A DNA stretch of 64,000 bases, from NCBI RefSeq assembly GCF_000427335.1, contig NZ_ATMR01000128.1, positions 62,001-126,000 on the forward strand, read 5' to 3'. The notes beneath the pieces are model-generated. The model was given only the letters and a program-made list of their open reading frames with translations, was not told the origin of the DNA and did not search any database. The translations under genes and the position numbers were made by a program. Positions 35,344-45,773 of the stretch are shown in pieces (the stretch's first letter is position 1; each line of letters begins with the position of its first letter). The stretch comes from Winogradskyella psychrotolerans RS-3. GTDB taxonomy: Bacteria > Bacteroidota > Bacteroidia > Flavobacteriales > Flavobacteriaceae.

Positions 35344-35934
35344 TTATTTTCTTTCTGGGTAATAATTTTTTAAAATAGAATCCATTTCCTCCTCTCCTTT
35401 AGCGATACGATTAATTTTTAACCATAAATCATTTTTTATTAAGGGTTGTAAAGGCTGTTCGTTATCTAAAATTTTATTGAAAACGGACTTAATTTGAAGA
35501 TCCCAAATGTTATGGTAATTAATCAAATCATCAGGAAATACTACTTTTCTTTCTGTGCCTTCATCAAAAGCTTCAAAGGGTTCCGAAATATTTAAATAAC
35601 CGTAATCGTCTGTTAGTTGTTCACCCGGGAGGATGTCTCTAATTGCAATTTCAAAGTCGTAAGCTGTAGTGAGACAATTAGAATAAAAACTATGATTAAC
35701 AAACCGTCCATTATCCCAACAAAGAATAAAGTTTCCCTTATTATTTCGATAAGAATAGGTGTCTAAAATAGTTTTATAGATGGGATCCATGGCGTTGAAC
35801 ATTTCGGGTGTAAATTCGCGATCTAACTGATCTAAAGCCCAAGTTATGGTTCCTGCTGGTATAAATTCAGTGGCAACAACTCCATAGCCAATCTCTTGAC
35901 TAATAAATTTTAATTCTGTTTTTGGGTGAATCAT
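35344..35934 (-). CDS. SET domain-containing protein (putative protein-lysine methyltransferase)
   Basis: A 196-residue protein. SET-domain motifs: GYGVVATEFIPAGTITW at the N-terminus, RFVNHSFYSNC (the RFxNHSC knot) and GEQLTDDYGYL (the GEEL..DY motif). S-adenosylmethionine-dependent lysine methylation is the family activity. Bacterial SET proteins are less common than eukaryotic ones and their targets are mostly unknown. The C-terminal ~70 residues are helical and charged. Its neighbours (M23, VOC) give no partner; it stands on its own leftward transcript. Confidence 0.85.
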   Translation of the reverse strand: MIHPKTELKFISQEIGYGVVATEFIPAGTITWALDQLDREFTPEMFNAMDPIYKTILDTYSYRNNKGNFILCWDNGRFVNHSFYSNCLTTAYDFEIAIRDILPGEQLTDDYGYLNISEPFEAFDEGTERKVVFPDDLINYHNIWDLQIKSVFNKILDNEQPLQPLIKNDLWLKINRIAKGEEEMDSILKNYYPERK

Positions 35935-36091
35935 ATCGTTTTAAATTAAGTTTATTCTTAATTAAAAATAATACTTTTTTCGATTCAAAAATAAGTCGTT
36001 TGAAAATTATTATTGACCTTAATTTGTATTCAGAATTCTCTTGAGTATGCGAGAACTGAACCAAGTGTTAAGAATATAAGTGCACTATTTT

Positions 36092-36463
36092 TTATATATG
36101 TTGATCTATTAAAATAGCATTACCATCGGAATCTAAAACTACAAAACTTGCTGGTCCGGAAGTCGCTTCATCAGCTTCGTTCTCTAATTTAATAGTATTA
36201 TTTTTTAAATGTTTTTGAATGTCTCGTACATCATCAAAAGTTTTAAGTGTTTTGGCGTCTTGATCCCAACCAGGATTAAAGGTGAGCATATTATTTTCAA
36301 ACATACCTTGAAACAAACCCACAAGTGTTGATTCGTTTTTCATAATAAGATAGTTCTGTTCTAAATCACCACCAAAAACAGAAAATCCTAAGGTTTCATA
36401 AAAAGCTTTTGAAGCGTTAATATCTTTAACGGCTAGACTAATTGAAAAGGCTCCTAGTTTCAT
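36092..36463 (-). CDS. VOC family (glyoxalase/bleomycin-resistance fold) protein
   Basis: A 123-residue paired beta-alpha-beta-beta-beta fold. It carries AVKDINASKAFYETLGFSVFG at the start and GPASFVVLDSDGNAILIDQH at the end, where the closing Asp/His pattern is typical of VOC superfamily proteins. Activity in this family ranges from glyoxalase to dioxygenase and cannot be assigned. It lies 78 bases downstream of the M16 peptidase gene on the same strand. Confidence 0.88.
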   Translation of the reverse strand: MKLGAFSISLAVKDINASKAFYETLGFSVFGGDLEQNYLIMKNESTLVGLFQGMFENNMLTFNPGWDQDAKTLKTFDDVRDIQKHLKNNTIKLENEADEATSGPASFVVLDSDGNAILIDQHI

Positions 36464-36540
36464 GGTTTATTCTTTTTTGTAATACTAAAAGGTATTGAAT
36501 GTTTGAATTTTCAATACCTTAAAATATAAACGTTACTACT

Positions 36541-39363
36541 TTAATTCAACAACACAGCATCACCAAATCCTAATCCGTTTAATTTACTTAATTGTGTTTC
36601 GGCATCACCAACAATTACATAAATCATTTGGTTTGGTTTTATATATTTTTCAACAAGTGTTTTAATGTCGTCTACGCTTAAATCTTTTACAATAGATTGG
36701 CGTTGTTTGGCATAATCGTCTGCATAACCATAGTTACTAATATTACTCAGCATGTTTAATTTAGAACCTAAAGTTTCAAACGCACGAGCACTACTTTTTA
36801 AGGTGAATCCTTTCGTGATTTCTAAATCGGCTTCACTATAATTGGGACCGTAATTTTCTAAAATCTCTTTAACCAAAGCTGCAGATTCATAAGTAACGTT
36901 CGTACGAACAGAACTGTTTATTGAGAATTCTCCTGTGTTAGCGTCACCATCATATCCAGATCTAATTCCATAAGTATAGCCTTTAGCTTCACGTAATTCT
37001 TGTGTTAATTGCGAAGCAAAACTACCACCTCCTAATCGGTAATTCATTACAGCAGCAGCATAGTAATCTTTATCAGTAGCTTTTAAAGACGGATACCCAA
37101 ATGCGATAACCGATTGTTTAGCTCCGGGTACATCATAGAAAAACACTTTAGATGTTTCTGGTGTTATAGCTTGTGGTAATTCTGGAATGACAACCTCTTT
37201 AGATTCCCAAGTTGTATTGATGGTTTCTAAAGCTGCGATAACATCGTTTTTTGAAATGGAACCGACAACGTGTACATTCGTGAGTTTCGGAGTTAATTTA
37301 GTCGTATAGAAATTTTGTAAATCTGAAATCGTAATCGCATTTACGGAGGCTTCTGTACCATTATTGTTATACGCTAAAATGTTGTTTTCGCCATATAATT
37401 GCTTTGCAAATTCATTAGCAGCAATACTATTTGGATTTGCTTTTTGGCGTTGAATGCCGCTAATCGTACTTTGTTTTAATAAGTTGAACTCTTCTTCATC
37501 CCAACGTGGTTCTAAAAGAATTTCGGTCACTAAAGCCATTGTCGCATCAAAATGTTTTGCTAAGGTCGTTCCAGAAATAGTGACTTTATTATCGGTGGCA
37601 TAGCTGTAAATTTGAGCTCCTAAACTCTCAATGGCATTTTCTAAAGCTTCAGGTGTTTTGTTTTTTGTGCCTTTGCTCATTAAATTGGCCATAAGGTTGG
37701 ATACTCCAACTTTATCTGTTTGTTCTAATAGTAAGCCTCCTTTTATTTCCAATTCAAATTCTACTAATGGCACTTCGTTATTTTCAATACCAAAAACTTT
37801 GATTCCAGAATCTAAGTTGTGTTTCCACACTTTAGGAATTACTAAATCTGGACTTTTTCCATATTCTGGTTCTACAGATCTATCAAAACTGCTTGGCGTT
37901 TTTTCGTATTCTGCCGCTAGGCTTGCATCAAAAGTATCTTCTGCACCTTCAACTATTTGCTCTTCTTCTACAACGGCCTGCTGAGAATTATCTAAAACTA
38001 AGTTCATTTGTCCTTTTGGAACAAAGCTCGTAGCAATAAAATTCTGATCCTTAATGTATGTGTTGTAAACACGCATCACATCTTCTGGAGTGACGGCTAA
38101 AATATGTTGCACATCTTGATTGATAAAACCAGGATCACCTGCAAAAATTTCATATTGTGCTAATTGAAACCCTTTGCCTAAAACACTAGATAATCCTTTG
38201 TAGAATGACGTTTCTTGTCCGGCTTTTATACGGTTTAAATCCGTTTCAGAAATCCCATTCATTTCAAAATCTCTTAAACCTTCATTAATAGCACTAGCAA
38301 CCGTATTTAAGTTGGTTTGATCGAATGCTGTAATACCTAACATTAATTGTCCGGCAATTTCAGAAGAACTTTGATACATGCCGACATTACTTGTTAACTG
38401 TTGGTTTTCAACTAACACTTTATATAATGGTGCTTTTTTACCTTCAGTTAAGTATTGCGATAGTACGCTTAGTGCATAGGTGTCTGGATGATATTCATAA
38501 ACGGTTGGCCACGTCATTGTTAATCGCGGTGCACGTGCAAAATTGTCTTCATAAAATAAGCGTTTAGACGATTTTAGTGTCACTGGTTGCTTTTCCATTT
38601 TAGGAATATCTTCTCCTCGTGGAATTTCATCAAAATACTTTTTAACCCATTCTTTCGTTTGCGCTACATCTATATCTCCAGCAATGGTTAAAGTCACGTT
38701 ATTTGGAACATACCAACGTTTGTAAAATTCTTTAACATCGTCTAACGTTGCATTTTGCAAATCTTCTAAGGACCCAATGACTTCCCAACTATATGGATGG
38801 CCTTCAGGGTATAGATTACTATTTATTACACTAGAATTAAAACCATAAGGTTGGTTGTCTACACGCTGACGTTTTTCGTTTTTAACCACTTGTTTTTCTT
38901 TAGCCAAAACAGGTTCGGTAACTGTATTAATAAAATACCCCAATTTATCGGCTTCTGCCCAAATCATTTTCTCTAGAGCATCTTTTGGTACAGTTTGAAA
39001 GTAATTGGTACGATCTTGACTTGTAGAACCATTAGCGCCAGAACCTCCAATACGAGCACTCATTTGGTCTAAACCACCTTTGCCTAAGTTTTCAGATTCT
39101 AAGAATAATAAATGTTCAAATAAATGTGCAAAACCAGTTCTGCCTGTTTTTTCACGTGCCGATCCTACATGCGCTGTTAATGCTACAGCTGCTACTGGGT
39201 CTGATTTATCGACGTGAAGAATGACTTGTAAGCCATTGTCTAAAGTGAATTTTTCGTACTCGACTTTAAATTCTGGAGTCGTTTCTTTGGTGTTGTTTTC
39301 TTTACAAGACGTTATTGTAAAAAGCACTAAAAAGACTAAAAGTATTGATTTGATGTGTTTCAT
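36541..39363 (-). CDS. M16 family metallopeptidase lipoprotein (two-domain)
   Basis: A 940-residue protein, a lipoprotein by its signal peptide (MKHIKSILLVFLVLFTITSC, C20). The N-terminal half holds the inverted zinc motif H80-L-F-E83-H84 and a downstream Glu in the VVKNEKRQRVDNQPYG region. The second half is the usual inactive M16 partner domain (VEFELEIKGGLLLE, then FGYPSLKATDKDYYAAAVMNYRLGGGS). The family degrades unfolded peptides in the periplasm. Its start is 164 bases from the peroxiredoxin-like gene on the same strand. Confidence 0.93.
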   Translation of the reverse strand: MKHIKSILLVFLVLFTITSCKENNTKETTPEFKVEYEKFTLDNGLQVILHVDKSDPVAAVALTAHVGSAREKTGRTGFAHLFEHLLFLESENLGKGGLDQMSARIGGSGANGSTSQDRTNYFQTVPKDALEKMIWAEADKLGYFINTVTEPVLAKEKQVVKNEKRQRVDNQPYGFNSSVINSNLYPEGHPYSWEVIGSLEDLQNATLDDVKEFYKRWYVPNNVTLTIAGDIDVAQTKEWVKKYFDEIPRGEDIPKMEKQPVTLKSSKRLFYEDNFARAPRLTMTWPTVYEYHPDTYALSVLSQYLTEGKKAPLYKVLVENQQLTSNVGMYQSSSEIAGQLMLGITAFDQTNLNTVASAINEGLRDFEMNGISETDLNRIKAGQETSFYKGLSSVLGKGFQLAQYEIFAGDPGFINQDVQHILAVTPEDVMRVYNTYIKDQNFIATSFVPKGQMNLVLDNSQQAVVEEEQIVEGAEDTFDASLAAEYEKTPSSFDRSVEPEYGKSPDLVIPKVWKHNLDSGIKVFGIENNEVPLVEFELEIKGGLLLEQTDKVGVSNLMANLMSKGTKNKTPEALENAIESLGAQIYSYATDNKVTISGTTLAKHFDATMALVTEILLEPRWDEEEFNLLKQSTISGIQRQKANPNSIAANEFAKQLYGENNILAYNNNGTEASVNAITISDLQNFYTTKLTPKLTNVHVVGSISKNDVIAALETINTTWESKEVVIPELPQAITPETSKVFFYDVPGAKQSVIAFGYPSLKATDKDYYAAAVMNYRLGGGSFASQLTQELREAKGYTYGIRSGYDGDANTGEFSINSSVRTNVTYESAALVKEILENYGPNYSEADLEITKGFTLKSSARAFETLGSKLNMLSNISNYGYADDYAKQRQSIVKDLSVDDIKTLVEKYIKPNQMIYVIVGDAETQLSKLNGLGFGDAVLLN

Positions 39364-39527
39364 AATTATGTATTTGAGTGATGATGATTTATGTTATAAC
39401 AGGTTGAATGCGATCTGAAAATTTTTGAAACTTATATAATAGTTTTTCTGTCTTTTGAAAGCTGTATCTGACTTTTTAGCACTAATGATAATTTATAAAT
39501 AATACTATGAATTATAGCATTCGTTTA

Positions 39528-40178
39528 TTAACTCAGATCTTTAAGCACTTCAATAATGTCATCTGGTTCAGAACGTGTTCTGTAGTCCACATTGACATAG
39601 TTCCATATTACTCTGCCGTCAATTCCTATAATAAACGTAGCCGGAATTGGTAAAACACTAGCATTGCCATTATTGATTTTTTTAAGATCGAGTTGTCTAT
39701 CTACGCGCATGTGATCCAATAAAAATTCAGGAACTTCCCAAGCCACACCATATTGTGAAGCGACTTTTGCATCTTGATCAGACAACACTGTAAATTCCAT
39801 AGTGTTTATTTCGTTTGCTGTCATGGATTCATCTGGCACCTCTGGACTAATCGCAACTAAAGTAGCACCTAAAGCATGGATGTCGGCTAATTTTGCTTGT
39901 AGTGCTCTTAGTTGTAAATTACAGTAAGGACACCAACTACCGCGATAAAATGTAACAATTACTGGTCCTTTTTCTAGTAAATTAGATAATGAAATTAATT
40001 CTCCTTGTGGATTTGGTAATTTAAAATCTACTGCTTTTTCTCCTATTTTAAGAGCATTAGATCCTTGTTCGAAAGCTTTTGCTTTATCAATGGCTTCATC
40101 AACTCCTTTCATAAAGTCAGGTTTTGCTTTTCTTCCAGCAGCAATCTTAGCGTCAGTTTGTTCTTTTAACGTTTTCAT
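39528..40178 (-). CDS. Peroxiredoxin-like protein (AhpC/TSA family)
   Basis: A 216-residue thioredoxin fold. The active site YRGSWCPYCNLQ (C83, C86) has a CxxC in the peroxiredoxin-like position. An N-terminal ~45-residue helical extension precedes GEKAVDFKLPNPQGE. The C-terminus VLPIPATFIIGIDGRVIWNYVNVDYRTR is typical of this Prx-like family. It probably reduces peroxides in the cytoplasm using a thiol. The 15-base gap to the upstream M14 peptidase stop implies cotranscription. Confidence 0.9.
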   Translation of the reverse strand: MKTLKEQTDAKIAAGRKAKPDFMKGVDEAIDKAKAFEQGSNALKIGEKAVDFKLPNPQGELISLSNLLEKGPVIVTFYRGSWCPYCNLQLRALQAKLADIHALGATLVAISPEVPDESMTANEINTMEFTVLSDQDAKVASQYGVAWEVPEFLLDHMRVDRQLDLKKINNGNASVLPIPATFIIGIDGRVIWNYVNVDYRTRSEPDDIIEVLKDLS

Positions 40179-40193
40179 TAATTGTATTTAAAA

Positions 40194-42677
40194 CTATAAT
40201 TCGTATGCATTATTATTCACAAAGAAAATAGAGTTCACTAAAAACAGTTTTCCATTTTCCCAGAAACTTCTAAAAAGGGTATTATCTACCATGTAAATAA
40301 AACTACCATTGCCCATATGTTCTTCACCAAATACTAAGGTTTGATCTAAACTTTTCAATGCATTTTGTCCTGCAAAACCAGAATACACTTTAGTGTTATT
40401 TAAGTAAGCTACATTGTAACCACTATCTAATAAACTATACGCCGTACTGCCTAATTTTAGTGTGAAGTAATTGTCGTCATAACCAAAAGCCATAGGATGT
40501 GTATTATCTACTTTTGCATTAAAAATAGCTCCCGTAATTAAGTTGTTACTGTATTCGCGTTCGCGATCTGCATAAGCGGTTAGGTTGTCTTTCTTTTCAA
40601 CGTCATCTTCTTGTTTTTTATAATTTAGGCTAAAACCATCTTTACCAGCAAAGCTTCGCAGTGCTCCATCAATAGCAATCACTTTACCTCCAGTACGTAC
40701 CCAGACTTTAAGTTTAGTCATGTTGTCATCGGTAAATACTTTTCTGTAATTACCATTCGGAAGAATTAACACATGGTACTTGTCTAAATTTATGCTTCCA
40801 AAATCATCTGTATTGATTGAGGTTAAAGGGTAGTGCAATTGCTGCTCAAAAAAATGCCAAACTTCACCATAACTTAAAGACGATGTACCCTCTCCAGAAA
40901 GTACAGCCACCTTTTGATTATTCACCAATTTAATGTCTGGTGAGCCAATATCTGGTGTTGTTTGTGAAAACCCTGAATTAATTTGCGTTAAGTGTTGTGC
41001 CTGTTCTTGAACAATCGTATTTAAGGTTTCTAGGAAATTTTTAATGTGTTTATTGTCTCCTTTAGTAATGATTAATGAACCACGTTCAAATTTATTGTTA
41101 TTTGATGTGAATGGTTTTTCGGTAAAACGAACTTTGAAATTATGTTTCAATAGCGCTGCTAAAAACTGAGCATCATCCATAGAATTCCATTTGCTAACAT
41201 AGCCGTAAGTATCGGTTAACGTTTGCAGTTCTTTTTTACTTAAAAGTGTTTCACTCGGAATTTTGGTAGTGCTCGCCATTGCTTCTAATCCGTATGCATA
41301 AGGAAGTGACCAAGCGGTGATATCGTAAGTTAAGGAATCCGAAAGTTTAGCATTAGGTTCAAATAAAGCTTTTACCATTTTACCTTTGGGTTGATTGGCA
41401 TGTACAACTAAAGCCTTACTGTCAATATTTAGAGAGCCTTGTTTTCCGGTAGCATAATTCATGCCCGAAACTTTAGACGCTGTAGCGTTTTCGAACGTGA
41501 TATGGTGTTTGTTTAAAAGTGTTTTTAAGCTATTCAATTTATCTTCATTCCCTTTTAAAACGTAACTTTTATATTTTAAGTTGGAATTGTCAAAGAATTT
41601 AGCAAACTCAGTATTTAGTTGTTTAGCATTTTTTGAAGCCATTTCAACGGTTGAAAGTCCAGAGGTTGTATGATGCGTTAAACGCTCAACTAAAGTTAAA
41701 ACGTGGCCTTCATCATTAAAGATGCCTAATCCTGCCATACCATGTCCACCTTGCTCGTAAGTCATTCCCATAGCTCCCATAAAAGTGGGGTAGGTATCAC
41801 CATAACTCGGATAGAACAAATCGAAACGTTCTCTGGTAAAAAACAACCAACCTTCAGCATCAAAATATTTAGCGTGATTTTTTCCAATTTCAGTTTGAAA
41901 ATCACGTTGCCAATCCGTGATCACTTCATGAAATGGTTCTGCCGCAGGTGCAAAATAATACGGTTCATTAATGCCTTGTTCATGAAAATCGACATGCACA
42001 TGAGGCATCCACTTATTATACACTTCTAAACGTTGTTGTGTTTCTACTTGTGATGCCCAAACCCAGTCTCTGTTTAAATCAAAAAGATAATGATTTGGTC
42101 GTCCTCCTGGCCAAGGTTCATTGTGCTCACTGGCTTGTCTGTCTATATCATAAGGCTGACTTGCGGTTTCATTATACCAATTGATATAACGATCACGACC
42201 ATCAGGATTCACTGAAGGATCAATAATTACAACCGTGTTTTTAAGCCACTCTTGTTTTTCAGTAAGCAATTTAAATAAAGTAAGCATTGCCGCTTCTGAG
42301 CTTGATGCTTCGTTACCATGGACGTTGTAACTTAACCACACAATGGCAATGTCATCTGCCGAAGACTCTCCGTTTAATAATCCAATATTTTTTAAATTAT
42401 TTTCTCGAATTGTTTCAAGATTTTCAATGTTTTCTTCGCTAGAAATATAAGCTAAATAAAGACCTCTTCGTTCGTTTGTTTTACCGTAGGTTTTTAATTT
42501 TACTTGGTTTGGAACTTGCTTTTCAACCGTTTTAAAGTAATCGATAACTTGATGATTTCGACTGAATTGTGTGCCAATTTCATAGCCTAAAAAGTCACTT
42601 GGAGATGAAATGGTTTGGGCAATTAATGAAAGTTGAAAACAGAAAAGAACAAGAAGAGAAGTAACTAATTTTTGCAT
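40194..42677 (-). CDS. M14 family zinc carboxypeptidase, secreted
   Basis: Start chosen at 42677 (MQKLVTSLLVLFCFQLSLIA, signal peptide) rather than the ORF limit at 42719; 827 residues. The M14 catalytic domain has the zinc motif HGNEASSSEA, SVNPDGRDRY, a third ligand in VDFHEQG, and the catalytic Glu near TYEQGGHG. About 450 further residues follow, including a glutamine-amidotransferase-like segment (KVAVLSGEGTSS to GGKVIAIDGALRSFAG) often fused to these bacterial carboxypeptidases. It acts outside the cytoplasm on peptides. It is divergent from bshC and followed by the Prx-like gene. Confidence 0.9.
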   Translation of the reverse strand: MQKLVTSLLVLFCFQLSLIAQTISSPSDFLGYEIGTQFSRNHQVIDYFKTVEKQVPNQVKLKTYGKTNERRGLYLAYISSEENIENLETIRENNLKNIGLLNGESSADDIAIVWLSYNVHGNEASSSEAAMLTLFKLLTEKQEWLKNTVVIIDPSVNPDGRDRYINWYNETASQPYDIDRQASEHNEPWPGGRPNHYLFDLNRDWVWASQVETQQRLEVYNKWMPHVHVDFHEQGINEPYYFAPAAEPFHEVITDWQRDFQTEIGKNHAKYFDAEGWLFFTRERFDLFYPSYGDTYPTFMGAMGMTYEQGGHGMAGLGIFNDEGHVLTLVERLTHHTTSGLSTVEMASKNAKQLNTEFAKFFDNSNLKYKSYVLKGNEDKLNSLKTLLNKHHITFENATASKVSGMNYATGKQGSLNIDSKALVVHANQPKGKMVKALFEPNAKLSDSLTYDITAWSLPYAYGLEAMASTTKIPSETLLSKKELQTLTDTYGYVSKWNSMDDAQFLAALLKHNFKVRFTEKPFTSNNNKFERGSLIITKGDNKHIKNFLETLNTIVQEQAQHLTQINSGFSQTTPDIGSPDIKLVNNQKVAVLSGEGTSSLSYGEVWHFFEQQLHYPLTSINTDDFGSINLDKYHVLILPNGNYRKVFTDDNMTKLKVWVRTGGKVIAIDGALRSFAGKDGFSLNYKKQEDDVEKKDNLTAYADREREYSNNLITGAIFNAKVDNTHPMAFGYDDNYFTLKLGSTAYSLLDSGYNVAYLNNTKVYSGFAGQNALKSLDQTLVFGEEHMGNGSFIYMVDNTLFRSFWENGKLFLVNSIFFVNNNAYEL

Positions 42678-42791
42678 TGAAGTTGGTTTTATTTTGATGC
42701 TAGTAAATATACGTAGCATAAGTGAATTAACTAAAAATTAGGAATTAAAATAATGAAGAGCCTTATATTTATGCCATAATTTGAGATTTGT

Positions 42792-44399
42792 ATGCCAACC
42801 GATTATATCCCATTTAGAGAAACTAATTATTTCTCAGACTTTATCTGTAATTATTTAGACCAAAAACCGGAATTAAACGACTTTTATAATCGTTTTCCGT
42901 TGTTAGAAAATTTTGAAGCTCAGATAGAAGAGAAGCAATCAAATATTGATGATCACTTTGCCGAGAATCGACAGGTGTTAGTAAACACTTTAACCTCGCA
43001 ATATGAAAATATTGAAACCTCAGATGAAACGGCTGAGAATATCCAAAGCTTAGCTTCTAAAAACACGTTTACAATTACTACAGGTCACCAGTTGAATCTG
43101 TTTACAGGACCACTTTATTTCTTGTATAAAATTATTTCAACCATAAATTTAACCAAGCAGTTAAAAGAAACCTATCCAAAATACAATTTTGTGCCAGTCT
43201 ATTGGATGGCGTCAGAAGATCATGATTTTGAGGAAATAAATTATTTCAATTTTAAAGGGAAAAAAATACAATGGAATTCTGAACAAACCGGCGCTGTTGG
43301 TCATTTTGAGACTAAAGGGTTAGATGAGGTATTTGAAGTGATTTCTTTAGAATTTGGAGCAGGAAAAAACGCAGAACAATTAAAAACGTGGTTTAAGGAA
43401 GGGTATCTCAATCACAATAATTTAGCGGATGGGACTCGTTATTTGGCAAACGCGTTATTTGGAGAACACGGTTTAGTTATTTTAGATGCAGATGATAGCG
43501 AATTAAAACGTTTGTTTATTCCGCAGATGCAAAAAGAAATGTTAGAGCAAACGGCATTTAAAACCGTTTCTGAAACCAATAAGAAGTTAGAAGATTTAGA
43601 ATTAAAGATTCAGGTAAATCCTAGAGAAATCAACCTCTTTTATATTAAAGAAGGTGTACGAGAACGTATTATAGAAAGTGATGGAGTGTATTCAGTACTC
43701 GATACTGATCTTACATGGAGCGAGAGTGAGCTACTAGAACACCTCGATGAGGAGCCGGAGCGATTTTCACCCAACGTCATTATGCGTCCCTTATATCAAG
43801 AAGTCATTTTACCAAACTTGTGTTACATTGGTGGAGGTGGAGAAATGATTTATTGGTTACAATTAAAGTCTAATTTTGAAGCTCAGAAGGTGACATTCCC
43901 GATGTTGTTATTAAGAAATTCAGCTTTAGTAACATCTAAAAAACAAGCAGAAAAACTTGAAAATTTAAATATTTCAAACAAAGATTTATTTTTAGATAGG
44001 CATTCGTTCATTAATAAAAAAGTTCGAAAAATTTCGAATATAGATATTGATTTTTCAGAGCAAATTCAACATTTAGAATCACAATTTAAAGGCCTTTATG
44101 ATTTGGCAGATCAAACCGATAAATCTTTTGTTGGTGCTGTAAAATCGCAAGAGGTCAAACAAATAAAAGGATTAAAACAATTAGAAAAGCGATTGTTATT
44201 AGCTCAGAAACGCAAATTAGCTGATCAAATAGAACGTTGTACAGAGCTACAAGAGCAATTGTTTCCTGGTCAAAGTTTACAAGAACGAAATACAAACTTT
44301 TCTGAATTGTATTTAGAATATGGGAACGAATTAATTCCTGAAATACTAAAAGCCTTAGAACCTTTAAAAGGCGAATTTTTAATTCTCAATTTAGAATAA
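42792..44399 (+). CDS. bshC: Bacillithiol biosynthesis cysteine-adding enzyme BshC
   Basis: At 535 residues it has normal BshC length. Recognisable segments are TTGHQLNLFTGPLYFLYKI, FVPVYWMASEDHDFEEI, the NVIMRPLYQEVILPNLCYIGGGGE core and a long helical C-terminus. BshC joins cysteine to glucosaminyl-malate in the final step of bacillithiol synthesis, the low-molecular-weight thiol used in place of glutathione; BshA and BshB are not in the window. Its stop is 3 bases before the next start (44403), suggesting coexpression with the PLP decarboxylase. Confidence 0.93.
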   Translation: MPTDYIPFRETNYFSDFICNYLDQKPELNDFYNRFPLLENFEAQIEEKQSNIDDHFAENRQVLVNTLTSQYENIETSDETAENIQSLASKNTFTITTGHQLNLFTGPLYFLYKIISTINLTKQLKETYPKYNFVPVYWMASEDHDFEEINYFNFKGKKIQWNSEQTGAVGHFETKGLDEVFEVISLEFGAGKNAEQLKTWFKEGYLNHNNLADGTRYLANALFGEHGLVILDADDSELKRLFIPQMQKEMLEQTAFKTVSETNKKLEDLELKIQVNPREINLFYIKEGVRERIIESDGVYSVLDTDLTWSESELLEHLDEEPERFSPNVIMRPLYQEVILPNLCYIGGGGEMIYWLQLKSNFEAQKVTFPMLLLRNSALVTSKKQAEKLENLNISNKDLFLDRHSFINKKVRKISNIDIDFSEQIQHLESQFKGLYDLADQTDKSFVGAVKSQEVKQIKGLKQLEKRLLLAQKRKLADQIERCTELQEQLFPGQSLQERNTNFSELYLEYGNELIPEILKALEPLKGEFLILNLE

Positions 44400-44402
44400 T
44401 TC

Positions 44403-45773
44403 ATGCATAAAATTGATATTGAACTTGTTGAAATGACCTTAGATGTTATGAAATATGTCATAGGACGAGTTTCAGCAACAGAACATAAAATCGGAAAACC
44501 AAGAAAATCTGAAGAATTAAAAGCAGCTGTAGGAGAAACTATAACGGAAAAAGGAGTCGGAGGAGAGTATGCTTTTAACTTATGGAAAGAACATTTAGCA
44601 ACTGCAAATGTGCCTGTAGATCATCCTCGTAATTTAGCGTTTGTACCAGCGTCACCAACCAAAGCAGCCATTATGTTCGATTTAATTACGTCGGCATCGA
44701 GTATCCACGGTGCTTATTGGATGGAAGGTGCAGGAGGTATATTTTGCGAAAATGAAGCTATGAAGTGGATGGTGTCTTTAACAGGTTTACCCGAAGGAGC
44801 ATTTGGAGTGTTTACGAGTGGAGGTACAGCAGCTAATTTATCAGCCATTGTTACAGCAAGAGAACATTGGAGAGAAAATCCAGAATATCAGCGCGAAAAA
44901 GGATTAATTATTACGTCTATTGGAGCGCATTCATCTGTAAAAGCCATGGCAAAAGTTGCTGATGTAGATATTGTGATGGTCGATTCTGAAGAGCACTTAA
45001 CAGGAGATGCACTTAAGGAAGCTATTGCTACTTTAACAGCACACCAACGTAAATGTTTATTCGCTGTTGTAGCTACAGGAGGAACAACCAATGCAGGAAT
45101 TATTGATGATTTAGAAAGTGTTTCAAAAGTATGCGAAGATGAAAATCTATGGTTTCATGTTGATGCTGCTTATGGAGGAGGTGCTTTAGTTGCCGATTCT
45201 GTTCGTCATTTATTTAATGGAATTGAAAAAGCAGATAGCATTACTATAGATCCACATAAATGGATGTTTTCGCCTTACGATTGTGGAGCTGTGATTTATA
45301 GAAATATGGAATTGGCAAAAAATGCCCATTCACAACAAGGTTCGTATCTCGAAATATTTAAAGATGAAGGTGCACATGGATTTAATCCAACCGATTATCA
45401 AATTCAATTAACAAGACGCGTTAGGGGATTACCATTATGGTTTTCACTAGCAACCCACGGAACAGATCGTTACAAGGAAGCGGTTGAGCGTGGTTTAGAA
45501 TTAGCACAAATTGCAGGACGACTCATAGAAGCACATCCCAATTTAGAATTGGTGCGAGAGCCAAGTCTGTCTTGTGTACTCTACCGAAGAATAGGTTGGC
45601 AACCCGAAGATTATACACATTGGACCTATGAAAATCACGAAAAAGGTTTTGCATTAGTCACACCAACCAAATGGAAAAATGGAGATACTTATGAAACTTG
45701 TTCACGTTTTTGTTTTATCAATCCAGATACTACAGAACGCGATATTGAGATGATTTTAGAGTCGATGGTTTAG
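44403..45773 (+). CDS. Pyridoxal-dependent group II decarboxylase
   Basis: A 456-residue fold type I PLP enzyme. The cofactor-binding Asp is in WFHVDAAYGGG and the Schiff-base Lys is in ITIDPHKWMFSPYDCGA. Group II members decarboxylate aromatic amino acids, glutamate, aspartate or histidine; FTSGGTAANLSAI precedes them. The substrate cannot be decided, but aspartate-type or aromatic-type decarboxylation is typical of the group. It is almost adjacent to bshC (3-base gap), with no known biochemical link between them. Confidence 0.9.
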   Translation: MHKIDIELVEMTLDVMKYVIGRVSATEHKIGKPRKSEELKAAVGETITEKGVGGEYAFNLWKEHLATANVPVDHPRNLAFVPASPTKAAIMFDLITSASSIHGAYWMEGAGGIFCENEAMKWMVSLTGLPEGAFGVFTSGGTAANLSAIVTAREHWRENPEYQREKGLIITSIGAHSSVKAMAKVADVDIVMVDSEEHLTGDALKEAIATLTAHQRKCLFAVVATGGTTNAGIIDDLESVSKVCEDENLWFHVDAAYGGGALVADSVRHLFNGIEKADSITIDPHKWMFSPYDCGAVIYRNMELAKNAHSQQGSYLEIFKDEGAHGFNPTDYQIQLTRRVRGLPLWFSLATHGTDRYKEAVERGLELAQIAGRLIEAHPNLELVREPSLSCVLYRRIGWQPEDYTHWTYENHEKGFALVTPTKWKNGDTYETCSRFCFINPDTTERDIEMILESMV

